The notes below the pieces were generated by a model, which saw nothing but the letters and a program-made list of their open reading frames with translations, was not told the DNA's origin and did not search any database. Shown piece after piece: positions 1 through 8,529 of a stretch of DNA of 64,000 nt (the first letter of the stretch is position 1; every line of letters starts with the position of its first letter). The translations under genes were made by a program, and so were the position numbers. Source of the DNA: Rhizobium phaseoli (GTDB lineage Bacteria > Pseudomonadota > Alphaproteobacteria > Rhizobiales > Rhizobiaceae); NCBI RefSeq assembly GCF_010668805.1, contig NZ_WUFT01000024.1, positions 22,333 to 86,332 of the forward strand. The letters are read 5' to 3'.

Positions 1-350
1 CCGAAGGGTATGCCGCCGGCGAGTTGAAGCACGGGCCGATCGCGCTGATCGACGAGAACATGCCGGTGATCGTCATCGCCCCCTACGACCGCTTCTTTGA
101 AAAGACCGTCTCGAACATGCAGGAGGTCGCAGCCCGCGGCGGCCGCATCATCTTCATCACCGATGAGGCGGGGGCGAGCGCCTCGAAACTGCCGACCATG
201 GCGACGATCACCCTGCCTGTGGTCGACGAAATCATCGCGCCGATGATCTTCTCGCTGCCGATCCAGTTGCTCGCCTATCACACCGCCGTCTTCATGGGCA
301 CCGATGTCGACCAGCCGCGCAACCTGGCGAAATCCGTAACCGTGGAATAA
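1..350 (+). CDS. glmS: Glucosamine-fructose-6-phosphate aminotransferase, C-terminal part
   Basis: Only the last 115 or so residues are inside the window; the reading frame is open from base 3. The protein makes glucosamine-6-phosphate from fructose-6-phosphate and glutamine, the first step toward UDP-GlcNAc for peptidoglycan and lipopolysaccharide. The visible part is the second sugar-isomerase (SIS) domain, with the AGELKHGP motif of the sugar site and the conserved family ending NLAKSVTVE, whose lysine belongs to the isomerase active site. The match to the C-terminus of GlmS is close to invariant, so the call is firm although the glutaminase domain lies outside the window. Confidence 0.96.
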   Translation, partial: EGYAAGELKHGPIALIDENMPVIVIAPYDRFFEKTVSNMQEVAARGGRIIFITDEAGASASKLPTMATITLPVVDEIIAPMIFSLPIQLLAYHTAVFMGTDVDQPRNLAKSVTVE

Positions 351-484
351 GCCCGCGACGAGCCGATCTTGGCGTCGAAACATATTGTGCCAGGCCCCGA
401 ATTCTGGCAATTTTGGTCGGCGGACAAGGGGGAACGGCCGGCGTACCGGCCTGTCCAGGACTGATATGGAGTTCATCAGGAGAG

Positions 485-1192
485 ATGACCGACAACACCC
501 CCAGAATGCCGGTGGCGACCCGGTTGAGGAATAATTTTCTCGCAGGCCTGATCATCTGCGCGCCGATCGCCATTACCATCTGGCTGACCTGGACCTTCAT
601 CCACTGGTCGGACAGCTGGGTCAGGCCCTATATTCCGGCGCGCTGGAATCCGGAAAGCTATCTCAATTTCGCCATTCCCGGTTTCGGCCTCCTGACTGCC
701 ATCGTGTTGATCACCGTCGTCGGCTTTCTCGGCAAGAACCTGATCGGCCAGAGCATCGTCCGTTTCGGCGAATCGATCGTCCAGCGCATGCCGCTGGTCC
801 GCACGATCTACAGAAGCGTGAAGCAGATTTTCGAAACGGTGCTGAAGGAACAGGCGAACTCCTTCAAAAAGGTCGGCCTCATCGAATATCCCAGTCCCGG
901 CCTCTGGGCGCTGGTCTTCATCGCCACCGACGCCAAGGGCGAGATCGCATCGAAGTTCAACGCAATGGGCCAGGATATGGTCGCCGTCTTCCTGCCGCCG
1001 ACCCCGGTGCCGACGGCCGGTTTCCTCGTCTTCGTGCCGCGCGAAAAGATCGTCCTGCTCGACATGAGCCCGGAAGACGCCGCCAAGTTCCTAATTTCCG
1101 GCGGTCTCGTCGCCCCCGGACACAAGCCGTCCGAGCCAAAGCAGAAACATTTGCCGCGGCCGAAGCCGGTGGCAGTTTCAAAGGCGGATTGA
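485..1192 (+). CDS. DUF502 family membrane protein
   Basis: A 235-residue protein of the DUF502 family, whose biochemical role is not known. Two hydrophobic segments are visible, about residues 13-38 and 57-80, followed by a long soluble part with the family-typical patterns GFLGKNLIG and MPLVRTIYRSVKQI, and a basic, proline-rich tail. I chose the ATG at 485 because an AGGAGAG ribosome-binding site ends just before it; the frame is open further upstream, to 413, but that part looks like untranslated leader. It follows glmS on the same strand after 134 bases and converges on recG. Probably an inner-membrane protein. Confidence 0.85.
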   Translation: MTDNTPRMPVATRLRNNFLAGLIICAPIAITIWLTWTFIHWSDSWVRPYIPARWNPESYLNFAIPGFGLLTAIVLITVVGFLGKNLIGQSIVRFGESIVQRMPLVRTIYRSVKQIFETVLKEQANSFKKVGLIEYPSPGLWALVFIATDAKGEIASKFNAMGQDMVAVFLPPTPVPTAGFLVFVPREKIVLLDMSPEDAAKFLISGGLVAPGHKPSEPKQKHLPRPKPVAVSKAD

Positions 1193-1193
1193 T

Positions 1194-1274
1194 GCATGTC
1201 GCCCGAAAGTGTCAGCGGTTTTGGGATAACGACATGTACGTAACAAAGATTTAAAGCGCGTCGCGGCGCGCTTT
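1194..1274. repeat. RIME-type intergenic palindromic element
   Basis: The 80 bases between the DUF502 gene and recG resemble the Rhizobium-specific intergenic mosaic element (RIME). An imperfect inverted repeat, GCATGTCG (1194-1201) and CGACATGT (1230-1237), brackets the phrase AGTGTCAGCGGTTTTG. It is followed by AAAGCGCG (1253-1260), which pairs exactly with CGCGCTTT (1267-1274). The second stem overlaps the recG stop codon and may end transcription from both convergent genes. The family match is from memory of the consensus, not a search. Confidence 0.7.
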
Positions 1275-3390
1275 ATCCCGCTCTCAGAAACCGGATCGCC
1301 TCGTCGCGGCGGAAGAGATAGAGTAGCGTGCGGATCGCCGTGCCCCTCTCGCCGGTCAGCTCCGGATCCCGCTCGATGAGATAGGCCGCATCCTTGCGGG
1401 CGATTTCCAGGAGGTCGGCATGCGCCTCGAGGCTGGCGATACGGAAGCCCGGCGTGCCGGACTGGCGGGTGCCGAGCAGCTCACCTTCGCCACGCAGTTT
1501 CAGGTCTTCCTCGGCGATGCGAAAGCCGTCCTCGGTCTCGCGCATGATCGAAAGCCTGGCATGGCCGGTCTCGCCGAGCGGCCCCTTATAGAGCAGGATG
1601 CAGGTTGAGGCCTCGTCGCCGCGCCCGACGCGGCCGCGCAGCTGATGCAATTGCGCCAGGCCGAAGCGTTCGGCATGTTCGATCACCATGATCGTCGCAT
1701 CCGGCACATCGACTCCGACCTCGACGACAGTGGTCGCGACGAGCAGTCGGGTTTCGCCGTTCTTGAACGCCAGCATCGCCGCGTCCTTCTCCGGTCCGCT
1801 CATCCGGCCATGGATGAGGCCGATACCCGGGCCGACATTGGAACCGAGCGCGGCGACCAGCGTCGCGTTCCGCTCCTCGGCCGACATCAGGTCGAGTTCT
1901 TCGGACTCTTCGACCAGCGGGCAGATCCAGTAGGCTTTCTTGCCCTCGGCTATCGCGCTCTGCAGACGCCCGACGATTTCGCCTGTTCGTTCCATCGGCA
2001 CGGTGATCGTCTGGATCGGCTTGCGGCCGGCCGGCTTCTCGGTGAGCTTGGACACGTCCATATCGCCGAAGGCGGCAAGCACCAGCGTGCGCGGGATCGG
2101 CGTCGCCGTCATCACCAGCATATGCGGCGAGATGCCCTTGGCCGTCAGCCTCAAGCGCTGATGCACGCCGAAACGGTGCTGCTCGTCGACGACAGCCAGC
2201 ATCAGCTTGGCATAAGTGACGCTGTCCTGGAACAGCGCATGCGTGCCGATGATGATTTGTGCGGCGCCCGAGGCGATGCGCTCGAGGATTTCCTCGCGTT
2301 CGCGCCCCTTGGTGCGCCCGGTCAGCACCTCGATGCCGAGCCCGGCGGAGGCGGCGAACTTCGAGATCGTCGCATGGTGCTGCCGCGCCAGGATTTCGGT
2401 CGGCGCCATCAGCACGGCCTGGCCGCCGCTTTCGATCACCGCCGCCATCGCCATCAGCGCCACCAGCGTCTTGCCGGAGCCGACATCGCCCTGCAGCAGC
2501 CGCAGCATGCGCTCGGCTCTGGCCATGTCCTTCAAGACCTCGGCAATCGCCTCGTTCTGGCTTGATGTGAGCGAGAAGGGCAGGGATTTCAGAATCTTGC
2601 CGCTGATGTCCCCCGTCGCAAGCACCGGCTGGCCCGCCACTTTGCGCAGCCTCTGGCGCACCAGGCTGAGCGAAAGCTGGCCGGCGAGGAACTCGTCATA
2701 GGCAAGCCGCCGCCGGGCAGGGGCCTGCGGGTCGATATCGACGGGATCGCGCGGCTCGTGCAGCATATGGAAGCTGCCGCGGATCGACGGCAGGCCTTCT
2801 CTCTGCGTCAAAGCGAGATCGATCCATTCCGGCAATTCGGGAAACCGCGGCAGGGCGGCGTCGATGATCTTGCGCAGCGTCTTCGGCGAAAGCCCCGCCG
2901 TCAGCGGATAGATCGGCTCGACGAGCGGCAGGTTCTCTGCCTCGTCTGCCCTGACGATATAGTCGGGATGCACCATCGAGGCGCGGCCGTTGAACCAGTC
3001 GACCTTGCCGCTGACCGTCACCTCCGTATCGATCGGCAGTTGCTTTTCCAGCCAGGCGGCCTGGCCGCGGAAGAAAACCAGCGTCAGCTCGCCGGTCTCG
3101 TCATGCAGGAAGACGCGGTAAGGATTATTGCTTTTGCCGCGCGGCGGCGCCTGGTGCCGGTCGACGCGCGCGGTGATCGTCACGATCGCGCCCTGCGGCG
3201 CGCGGGCGATCCCCGGCTGGTTGCGCCGGTCGATCAGCGAAAACGGTGCGTGGAAGATCAGATCGATGACCCTGCAATCCTCCGGCGTCTCGCGCCCCAG
3301 CAGCTTGACCAGCAGGTCGGCGATCTTCGGGCCGACGCCCGGAAGGCCTGAAATTGGGGAAAACAGAGGATCGAGAATGGCGGGGCGCAT
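1273..3390 (-). CDS. recG: ATP-dependent DNA helicase RecG
   Basis: A 705-residue superfamily 2 helicase that remodels stalled replication forks and Holliday junctions. Visible in order are the N-terminal helix-hairpin-helix-like segment (LPGVGPKIADLL), the OB-fold wedge domain (about residues 65-165), Walker A GDVGSGKT near residue 302, the DEQHRFG helicase box near 400, motif VIEHAERFGLAQLHQLRGR, and the TRQSG segment near the C-terminus. The start at 3390 gives MRPAILDPLF, matching the usual RecG N-terminus; an upstream in-frame start at 3435 adds 15 residues with no family match. It is divergent from sdhE, 92 bases away. Confidence 0.96.
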   Translation of the reverse strand: MRPAILDPLFSPISGLPGVGPKIADLLVKLLGRETPEDCRVIDLIFHAPFSLIDRRNQPGIARAPQGAIVTITARVDRHQAPPRGKSNNPYRVFLHDETGELTLVFFRGQAAWLEKQLPIDTEVTVSGKVDWFNGRASMVHPDYIVRADEAENLPLVEPIYPLTAGLSPKTLRKIIDAALPRFPELPEWIDLALTQREGLPSIRGSFHMLHEPRDPVDIDPQAPARRRLAYDEFLAGQLSLSLVRQRLRKVAGQPVLATGDISGKILKSLPFSLTSSQNEAIAEVLKDMARAERMLRLLQGDVGSGKTLVALMAMAAVIESGGQAVLMAPTEILARQHHATISKFAASAGLGIEVLTGRTKGREREEILERIASGAAQIIIGTHALFQDSVTYAKLMLAVVDEQHRFGVHQRLRLTAKGISPHMLVMTATPIPRTLVLAAFGDMDVSKLTEKPAGRKPIQTITVPMERTGEIVGRLQSAIAEGKKAYWICPLVEESEELDLMSAEERNATLVAALGSNVGPGIGLIHGRMSGPEKDAAMLAFKNGETRLLVATTVVEVGVDVPDATIMVIEHAERFGLAQLHQLRGRVGRGDEASTCILLYKGPLGETGHARLSIMRETEDGFRIAEEDLKLRGEGELLGTRQSGTPGFRIASLEAHADLLEIARKDAAYLIERDPELTGERGTAIRTLLYLFRRDEAIRFLRAG

Positions 3391-3482
3391 GCGGCCAAAA
3401 TGCGATGAACAATGCGGCCTTGGCAAGGCTGACAAGCCGCTTTCCAGGGTCTATAGAGGCGCATCAACAGGAAGGTAATGCC

Positions 3483-3788
3483 ATGACAGGTGTCACGCTC
3501 ACCAGTGCCGGTCTCGACCCGCGCCGCCGCCGGATCCTTTTCCGCTGCTGGCATCGCGGCATCCGCGAGATGGACCTGGTCTTCGGCCAGTTCGCCGAAG
3601 CCGAGATCGCGACGCTGTCGGAAATCGAGCTCGACGAGTTCGAGACGATCATGGCAGAAGAGGACAATGATCTTGTTCGCTGGATCATGGGAACATGGCC
3701 TGTGCCTGAGCGTTTCCAGACGCCGATGTTTACCCGCCTTGCCGCCTACACACCCGATTTTGACAAGCCCCTCAGGACGCCGGAATGA
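3483..3788 (+). CDS. sdhE: FAD assembly factor SdhE (succinate dehydrogenase)
   Basis: A 101-residue protein of the SdhE/YgfY (DUF339) family, which helps attach FAD covalently to the succinate dehydrogenase flavoprotein. The signature RGIREMD, containing the family's R-G-x-x-E, lies at about residues 22-28. Start at 3483 is supported by AGGAAGG eight bases upstream. Its stop overlaps the mfd start as ATGA at 3785, so the two are translationally coupled. The recG/sdhE/mfd arrangement is usual in Rhizobiales. Confidence 0.93.
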   Translation: MTGVTLTSAGLDPRRRRILFRCWHRGIREMDLVFGQFAEAEIATLSEIELDEFETIMAEEDNDLVRWIMGTWPVPERFQTPMFTRLAAYTPDFDKPLRTPE

Positions 3789-6700
3789 TCCCTGGTTTCG
3801 ATGCGAAGAAGCTTGCGGCCATTGCCGAGCCGCTGACGATCGGCAATGTGCCGTCAGGTCTGGAACCGCTGCTGCTCGCCGAGCTCGCCCGCGCCGGAGA
3901 GCCGGTCGCCTATGTCCTGTCCGACGGCCACCGCATGGCCGATCTCGAGCAGATGCTGGGCTTTGTCGCCCCCGATATTCCGGTTCTCACCCTGCCGGCC
4001 TGGGACTGCCTGCCTTATGACCGCGTCTCGCCGAGTGCCGATACCTCGGCCCGCCGGCTTGCAGCACTCGGCGGCCTGATCGCCCACCGGAAAAAACCGC
4101 ATGCGGCGATCGTTCTCGTCACTGCCAATGCCATGCTGCAGAAGGTGGCGCCGCAGGATGTGATCGAAAGCCTGAGCTTCTCGGCCCGTCCCGGCAACCA
4201 GCTGCGCATGGACGATCTTGCCGGCCGCCTGGAGCGCAACGGCTTCGAGCGTGTCGCGACCGTGCGCGAGGTCGGCGAATATGCGGTGCGCGGCGGCATT
4301 CTCGACGTCTTCGTGCCCGGTTCGGAAGAGCCGGTCCGCCTGGATTTCTTCGGCGATACGCTGGAATCGATCCGCAGCTTCGATCCGGGAAGCCAGCGCA
4401 CGACAGGGCAGGTGCGCTCCCTCGATCTCAACCCGATGAGCGAGGTGACGTTGACCCCGGATACGATCAGCCGCTTCCGCAAGAATTACCTCTCGGCTTT
4501 CGGCGCCACCACCCGCGACGACGCGCTCTATCTCGCCGTCTCCGAAGGCCGGCGTTATCCAGGGATGGAGCACTGGCTGCCGCTGTTCTACGAGAAGCTC
4601 GATACCGTCTTCGATTATCTCAGCGGCTTCCGTATCGCCACCGACCATACCGTGCGCGAAGCGGCCGAAGAGCGCTCCAAGCTGGTTTTCGATTATTACG
4701 ACGCCCGCCTGAATTCCGGTCAGCCGGCCAAAGGGCAGATGGCGCAGGGCACGCCTTACAATCCGGTGACGCCGGGCCAGCTTTATCTCGACAGCAAGCT
4801 TTTCGCCAAAACCCTCGACGCGCTCGGGGCTATCCGCATCAGCCCCTTCAACGAACATGAGGGCGAGGCGCGCCGCGTCGTCAATATCGACGCCCGCCAG
4901 GGCCAGCGCTGGGCTCGCTCGAATGCCGAAGGCGGCGGCGATGCCGAACGCATCAATATCTTCGATGTCGTTGTCAAACATATCGCCGACCGCCGTGCTG
5001 CCGGCGCGAAAGTGCTCGTCACCGCCTGGACCGAAGGCTCGCTGGAGCGCCTGCTGCAGGTGCTGAACGAGCACGGCCTGGAAAAGGTCAAGCCGGTCGA
5101 GGCGCTGAAGGATCTTGGCTCGCTGGCGAGAGGCGAGGCGGCCGCCGCCGTGCTCAGTCTCGAAGCCGGCTTCGAGGCCGGCGACCTTATCGTGATCGGC
5201 GAGCAGGATATCCTCGGCGACCGCATGGTGCGCCGCTCCAAGCGCCGCAAGCGCGCCGCCGATTTCATCGCCGAAGTCGCGGGCCTCGACGAAGGCTCGA
5301 TCGTCGTCCACGCCGAACACGGCATCGGCCGCTTCATCGGGCTGAGGACCATCGAGGCCGCAGGCGCACCGCATGCCTGCCTCGAACTGCAATATGCCGA
5401 CGAGGCCAAGCTCTTCCTGCCGGTCGAAAATATCGACCTTCTCTCGCGTTATGGCGGCGAGGGCACCGAGGCTCAGCTCGACAAGCTCGGCGGCGGCGCC
5501 TGGCAGATGCGCAAGGCCAAGCTGAAGAAGCGTCTGCTCGACATGGCCGACGCGCTGATCCGCATCGCCGCCGAGCGGCTGACGCGCCATGCGCCGATGC
5601 TGACGACGCCGGAAGGTCTTTACGACGAATTTGCCGCCCGCTTCCCCTATGACGAGACAGAGGATCAGGATGCCGCCATCGAGGCCGTGCGCTCCGATCT
5701 CGGCGCCGGCCGGCCGATGGACCGTCTCGTCTGCGGCGACGTCGGCTTCGGCAAGACCGAAGTGGCGCTGCGTGCCGCTTTCGTCGCGGCGATGAACGGC
5801 GCCCAGGTCGCCATCGTCGTGCCGACGACGTTGCTCTCCCGCCAGCATTTCAAGACCTTTTCCGAGCGGTTCCGCGGCCTGCCGGTGCGCATCCAGCAGG
5901 CGTCGCGCCTGGTTGGGGCCAAGGAGCTGGCGCTGACCAAGAAGGAAGTTGCCGAAGGCAAGACCGATATCGTCGTCGGCACCCATGCGCTGCTTGGCGC
6001 CGGCATCAAATTCGCTAATCTCGGCCTGCTCGTCATCGATGAGGAGCAGCATTTCGGCGTCAAGCACAAGGAGCGGCTGAAGGAGCTGAAGAGCGACGTG
6101 CATGTGCTGACGCTGTCGGCAACGCCGATCCCGCGTACGCTGCAGCTTGCGATGACCGGCGTGCGCGAACTATCGCTGATCACCACGCCGCCGGTCGATC
6201 GCATGGCGGTGCGCACCTTCATTTCACCCTTCGACAGCCTGATCATCCGCGAGACGCTGATGCGCGAGCATTACCGCGGCGGCCAGAGCTTCTATGTCTG
6301 CCCGAGGCTTGCCGACCTCGAAGACGTGCATGCCTTCCTGCAGTCGGATTTGCCGGAGCTGAAGGTCGCCGTCGCCCACGGCCAGATGCCGGCCGGCGAA
6401 CTCGAAGACATCATGAACGCCTTTTACGAAGGTCGTTACGACGTGCTGTTGTCCACAACCATCGTCGAATCCGGCCTGGACGTGCCGACAGCCAACACGC
6501 TGATCGTCCACCGCGCCGATATGTTCGGCCTTGCCCAGCTCTATCAGCTGCGCGGCCGCGTCGGCCGCTCGAAGGTGCGCGCCTTCGCGCTCTTCACCCT
6601 GCCTGTCAACAAGGTGCTGACCGCAACCGCCGAGCGGCGGCTGAAGGTGCTGCAATCGCTGGATACGCTCGGCGCCGGCTTCCAGCTGGCAAGCCACGAT

Positions 6701-7288
6701 CTCGATATTCGCGGCGCCGGCAACTTGCTCGGCGAGGAGCAGTCCGGCCATATCAAGGAGGTCGGTTTCGAACTTTATCAGCAGATGCTGGAAGAGGCGG
6801 TCGCCGAGGTCAAGGGTATCGACGAGATCCACGACACCGGCTGGTCGCCGCAAATCTCCGTCGGCACGACGGTGATGATCCCGGAGGGCTACGTGCCCGA
6901 CCTGCATCTGCGCATGGCGCTTTACCGCCGTCTTGGCGAAATCACCGAGCTCAAGGAGATCGACGGCTTCGGCGCCGAGATGATCGACCGCTTCGGGCCG
7001 ATGCCGCTCGAGGTCCAGCATCTCCTTAAGATCGTCTACATCAAGTCGCTCTGCCGCACCGCCAATGTCGAAAAGCTCGATGCCGGTCCCAAGGGCGTCG
7101 TCGTGCAGTTTCGCAACAAGGAATTCCCCAACCCGGCAAATCTCGTCGGCTATATCGGCAAGCAGGGCGTGATGGCGAAGATCCGCCCCGACCATAGCCT
7201 GTTCCTGACCCGCGACCTGCCGACCCCGGAAAAACGCCTGCAGGGCGCTGCCGTGATCATGACGCAGCTGGCCGAGATGGCGAAATAA
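3785..7288 (+). CDS. mfd: Transcription-repair coupling factor Mfd
   Basis: A 1167-residue Mfd, the usual length. It displaces RNA polymerase stalled at DNA lesions and recruits UvrA. The UvrB-like N-terminal region (YDRVSPSADTSARRL, then VREVGEYAVRGGILDVF) is followed by the RNA-polymerase-interacting CarD-like domain (VVHAEHGIGRFIGL), Walker A GDVGFGKTEVAL near residue 652, the DEEQHFGVKHKERLK box near 752, the helicase half ending QLRGRVGRS, and the C-terminal TRCF domain. It begins four bases inside sdhE. uvrA, its partner in transcription-coupled repair, lies in the same window at 16845-19766. Confidence 0.97.
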   Translation: MIPGFDAKKLAAIAEPLTIGNVPSGLEPLLLAELARAGEPVAYVLSDGHRMADLEQMLGFVAPDIPVLTLPAWDCLPYDRVSPSADTSARRLAALGGLIAHRKKPHAAIVLVTANAMLQKVAPQDVIESLSFSARPGNQLRMDDLAGRLERNGFERVATVREVGEYAVRGGILDVFVPGSEEPVRLDFFGDTLESIRSFDPGSQRTTGQVRSLDLNPMSEVTLTPDTISRFRKNYLSAFGATTRDDALYLAVSEGRRYPGMEHWLPLFYEKLDTVFDYLSGFRIATDHTVREAAEERSKLVFDYYDARLNSGQPAKGQMAQGTPYNPVTPGQLYLDSKLFAKTLDALGAIRISPFNEHEGEARRVVNIDARQGQRWARSNAEGGGDAERINIFDVVVKHIADRRAAGAKVLVTAWTEGSLERLLQVLNEHGLEKVKPVEALKDLGSLARGEAAAAVLSLEAGFEAGDLIVIGEQDILGDRMVRRSKRRKRAADFIAEVAGLDEGSIVVHAEHGIGRFIGLRTIEAAGAPHACLELQYADEAKLFLPVENIDLLSRYGGEGTEAQLDKLGGGAWQMRKAKLKKRLLDMADALIRIAAERLTRHAPMLTTPEGLYDEFAARFPYDETEDQDAAIEAVRSDLGAGRPMDRLVCGDVGFGKTEVALRAAFVAAMNGAQVAIVVPTTLLSRQHFKTFSERFRGLPVRIQQASRLVGAKELALTKKEVAEGKTDIVVGTHALLGAGIKFANLGLLVIDEEQHFGVKHKERLKELKSDVHVLTLSATPIPRTLQLAMTGVRELSLITTPPVDRMAVRTFISPFDSLIIRETLMREHYRGGQSFYVCPRLADLEDVHAFLQSDLPELKVAVAHGQMPAGELEDIMNAFYEGRYDVLLSTTIVESGLDVPTANTLIVHRADMFGLAQLYQLRGRVGRSKVRAFALFTLPVNKVLTATAERRLKVLQSLDTLGAGFQLASHDLDIRGAGNLLGEEQSGHIKEVGFELYQQMLEEAVAEVKGIDEIHDTGWSPQISVGTTVMIPEGYVPDLHLRMALYRRLGEITELKEIDGFGAEMIDRFGPMPLEVQHLLKIVYIKSLCRTANVEKLDAGPKGVVVQFRNKEFPNPANLVGYIGKQGVMAKIRPDHSLFLTRDLPTPEKRLQGAAVIMTQLAEMAK

Positions 7289-7304
7289 ATGAAGGGAGAT
7301 TGAG

Positions 7305-7772
7305 ATGGCGACATACGGCGCGACGATCGCCTGGGCGCGCAACGGCGAGATCTTCACCGACAATCGCTACAGCCGTGCCCATCGCTGGACTTTCGATGGC
7401 GGCATCGAGCTGCGCGCATCCTCGTCTGCCCACGTCGTTCCGCTGCCCTATTCCGCCGAAGACGCCGTCGATCCGGAGGAGGCTTTCGTTGCCTCGCTCT
7501 CCAGCTGCCACATGCTCTGGTTCCTGTCGATTGCCGCCAAACAGCGCTTCTGCGTCGACAGCTACACCGATGCCGCCGAGGGCATCATGGAAAGGAATGC
7601 CGAAGGCCGCCTTGCCATGACCGTCGTGACGCTCCGCCCGCATGTGATTTTCTCCGGCGACAAGCAGCCTTCCCTGAGTGAGCTCGAATCCCTGCATCAC
7701 CGCGCCCACGAGGAATGCTTCATCGCCAATTCGGTGAAGACCGAGGTGCACTGCATTCCTGTGCTGGGGTGA
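7305..7772 (+). CDS. OsmC/Ohr family peroxide-handling protein
   Basis: A 155-residue OsmC-superfamily protein. These reduce organic hydroperoxides using two cysteines. The resolving and peroxidatic cysteine positions are both present, in SLSSCHML (C68) and EECFIANS (C138), as is the NSVKTEV ending. The AAGGGAGA ribosome-binding site fits a start at 7305. It lies 16 bases downstream of mfd and may share its transcript. It belongs to the general OsmC group; whether the substrate is organic peroxide or a disulfide cannot be told from sequence. Confidence 0.88.
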   Translation: MATYGATIAWARNGEIFTDNRYSRAHRWTFDGGIELRASSSAHVVPLPYSAEDAVDPEEAFVASLSSCHMLWFLSIAAKQRFCVDSYTDAAEGIMERNAEGRLAMTVVTLRPHVIFSGDKQPSLSELESLHHRAHEECFIANSVKTEVHCIPVLG

Positions 7773-7775
7773 GCT

Positions 7776-7793
7776 AAGCCCGTCGCCGGGCTT
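7776..7793. terminator. Hairpin between convergent OsmC and FrnE genes
   Basis: Seven-base-pair stem, AAGCCCG pairing with CGGGCTT over a four-base loop, placed between the stop codons of two convergent genes. There is no clear U-tract on either strand, so this is a weak terminator candidate. Confidence 0.4.
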
Positions 7794-7794
7794 G

Positions 7795-8466
7795 TTAATT
7801 GAGCCCCGATCGCGCCTCGGCCTTGGCCTTGGCGATATCGCGTAGCGCATTCGCCAGCACATCGGGTGTCTGGGCGCCGCTGACGGCATATTGCTGGTCG
7901 AAGATGAAGAACGGCACGCCGTTGACGCCCATTTCCTGCGCCGCCTTGATCTCGGCAACGATCAGATCGCGATCGGCATCGGAGGCGAGCAGCGAGGCGG
8001 TGACCGAGCGGTCGAGGCCGGCCTTCTCGGCGATATCGAGCAGCACCGCGTGGTCGCCGACATTGCGGCCTTCCTCGAAATTCGCCGTGAACAGGGCGGC
8101 AACCACCTTGTCCTGCTTCTCGCGGCCTTCGATCAGCGACCAGTGGATCAGCCGATGTGCGTCGAGCGTGTTCGGGCCGATCTTGATCGCTTCGAAATCG
8201 AAGGCGATGCCGACCTCGCGGCCCAAATCGGTGAGCATCTTGTGGGCCTGCGCCACGCGTTCCTCGCCGCCGAGCTTCTCCGCCAGCGCCTTCTTGTGGT
8301 CGACACCCTCCTTGGGATAGTCAGGATTGAGCCGGTACGGACGCCAGTTGATATCGACGCCGATTTGGTCCTGCACCTCGGCAATGGCAAGCTCCAGCCG
8401 CGCCTTGCCGAGATAGCACCAGGGGCAGACGACATCCGAGACGACGTCGATGGTGATACGCTCCAT
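7795..8466 (-). CDS. FrnE-like DsbA family thiol oxidoreductase
   Basis: A 223-residue thioredoxin-fold protein of the DsbA/FrnE group. The active-site motif CPWC is at residues 14-17, and the FrnE/HCCA-isomerase pattern DVVCPWCYLGK is intact. The helical insertion and the GVNGVPFFIF cis-proline segment near residues 180-190 are typical. No signal peptide is seen, so a cytoplasmic dithiol isomerase or glutathione-dependent role is likelier than periplasmic disulfide formation. It converges on the OsmC gene. Start at 8466 follows an AAGGAAGA ribosome-binding site. Confidence 0.87.
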   Translation of the reverse strand: MERITIDVVSDVVCPWCYLGKARLELAIAEVQDQIGVDINWRPYRLNPDYPKEGVDHKKALAEKLGGEERVAQAHKMLTDLGREVGIAFDFEAIKIGPNTLDAHRLIHWSLIEGREKQDKVVAALFTANFEEGRNVGDHAVLLDIAEKAGLDRSVTASLLASDADRDLIVAEIKAAQEMGVNGVPFFIFDQQYAVSGAQTPDVLANALRDIAKAKAEARSGLN

Positions 8467-8529
8467 GATAATCTTCCTTATTCTATGCGTCTCAGAACGG
8501 AGAATTTCAGCCGGCCCGATTCGGCTTTC

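Noticed and set aside
3854..6103. 749-residue antisense open frame inside mfd
   Set aside because: It mirrors mfd codons, has no recognisable domain, and long antisense frames are common in GC-rich DNA with high third-position GC. Similar frames inside gyrA (21685-23172) and uvrA (16902-18122) were rejected for the same reason.
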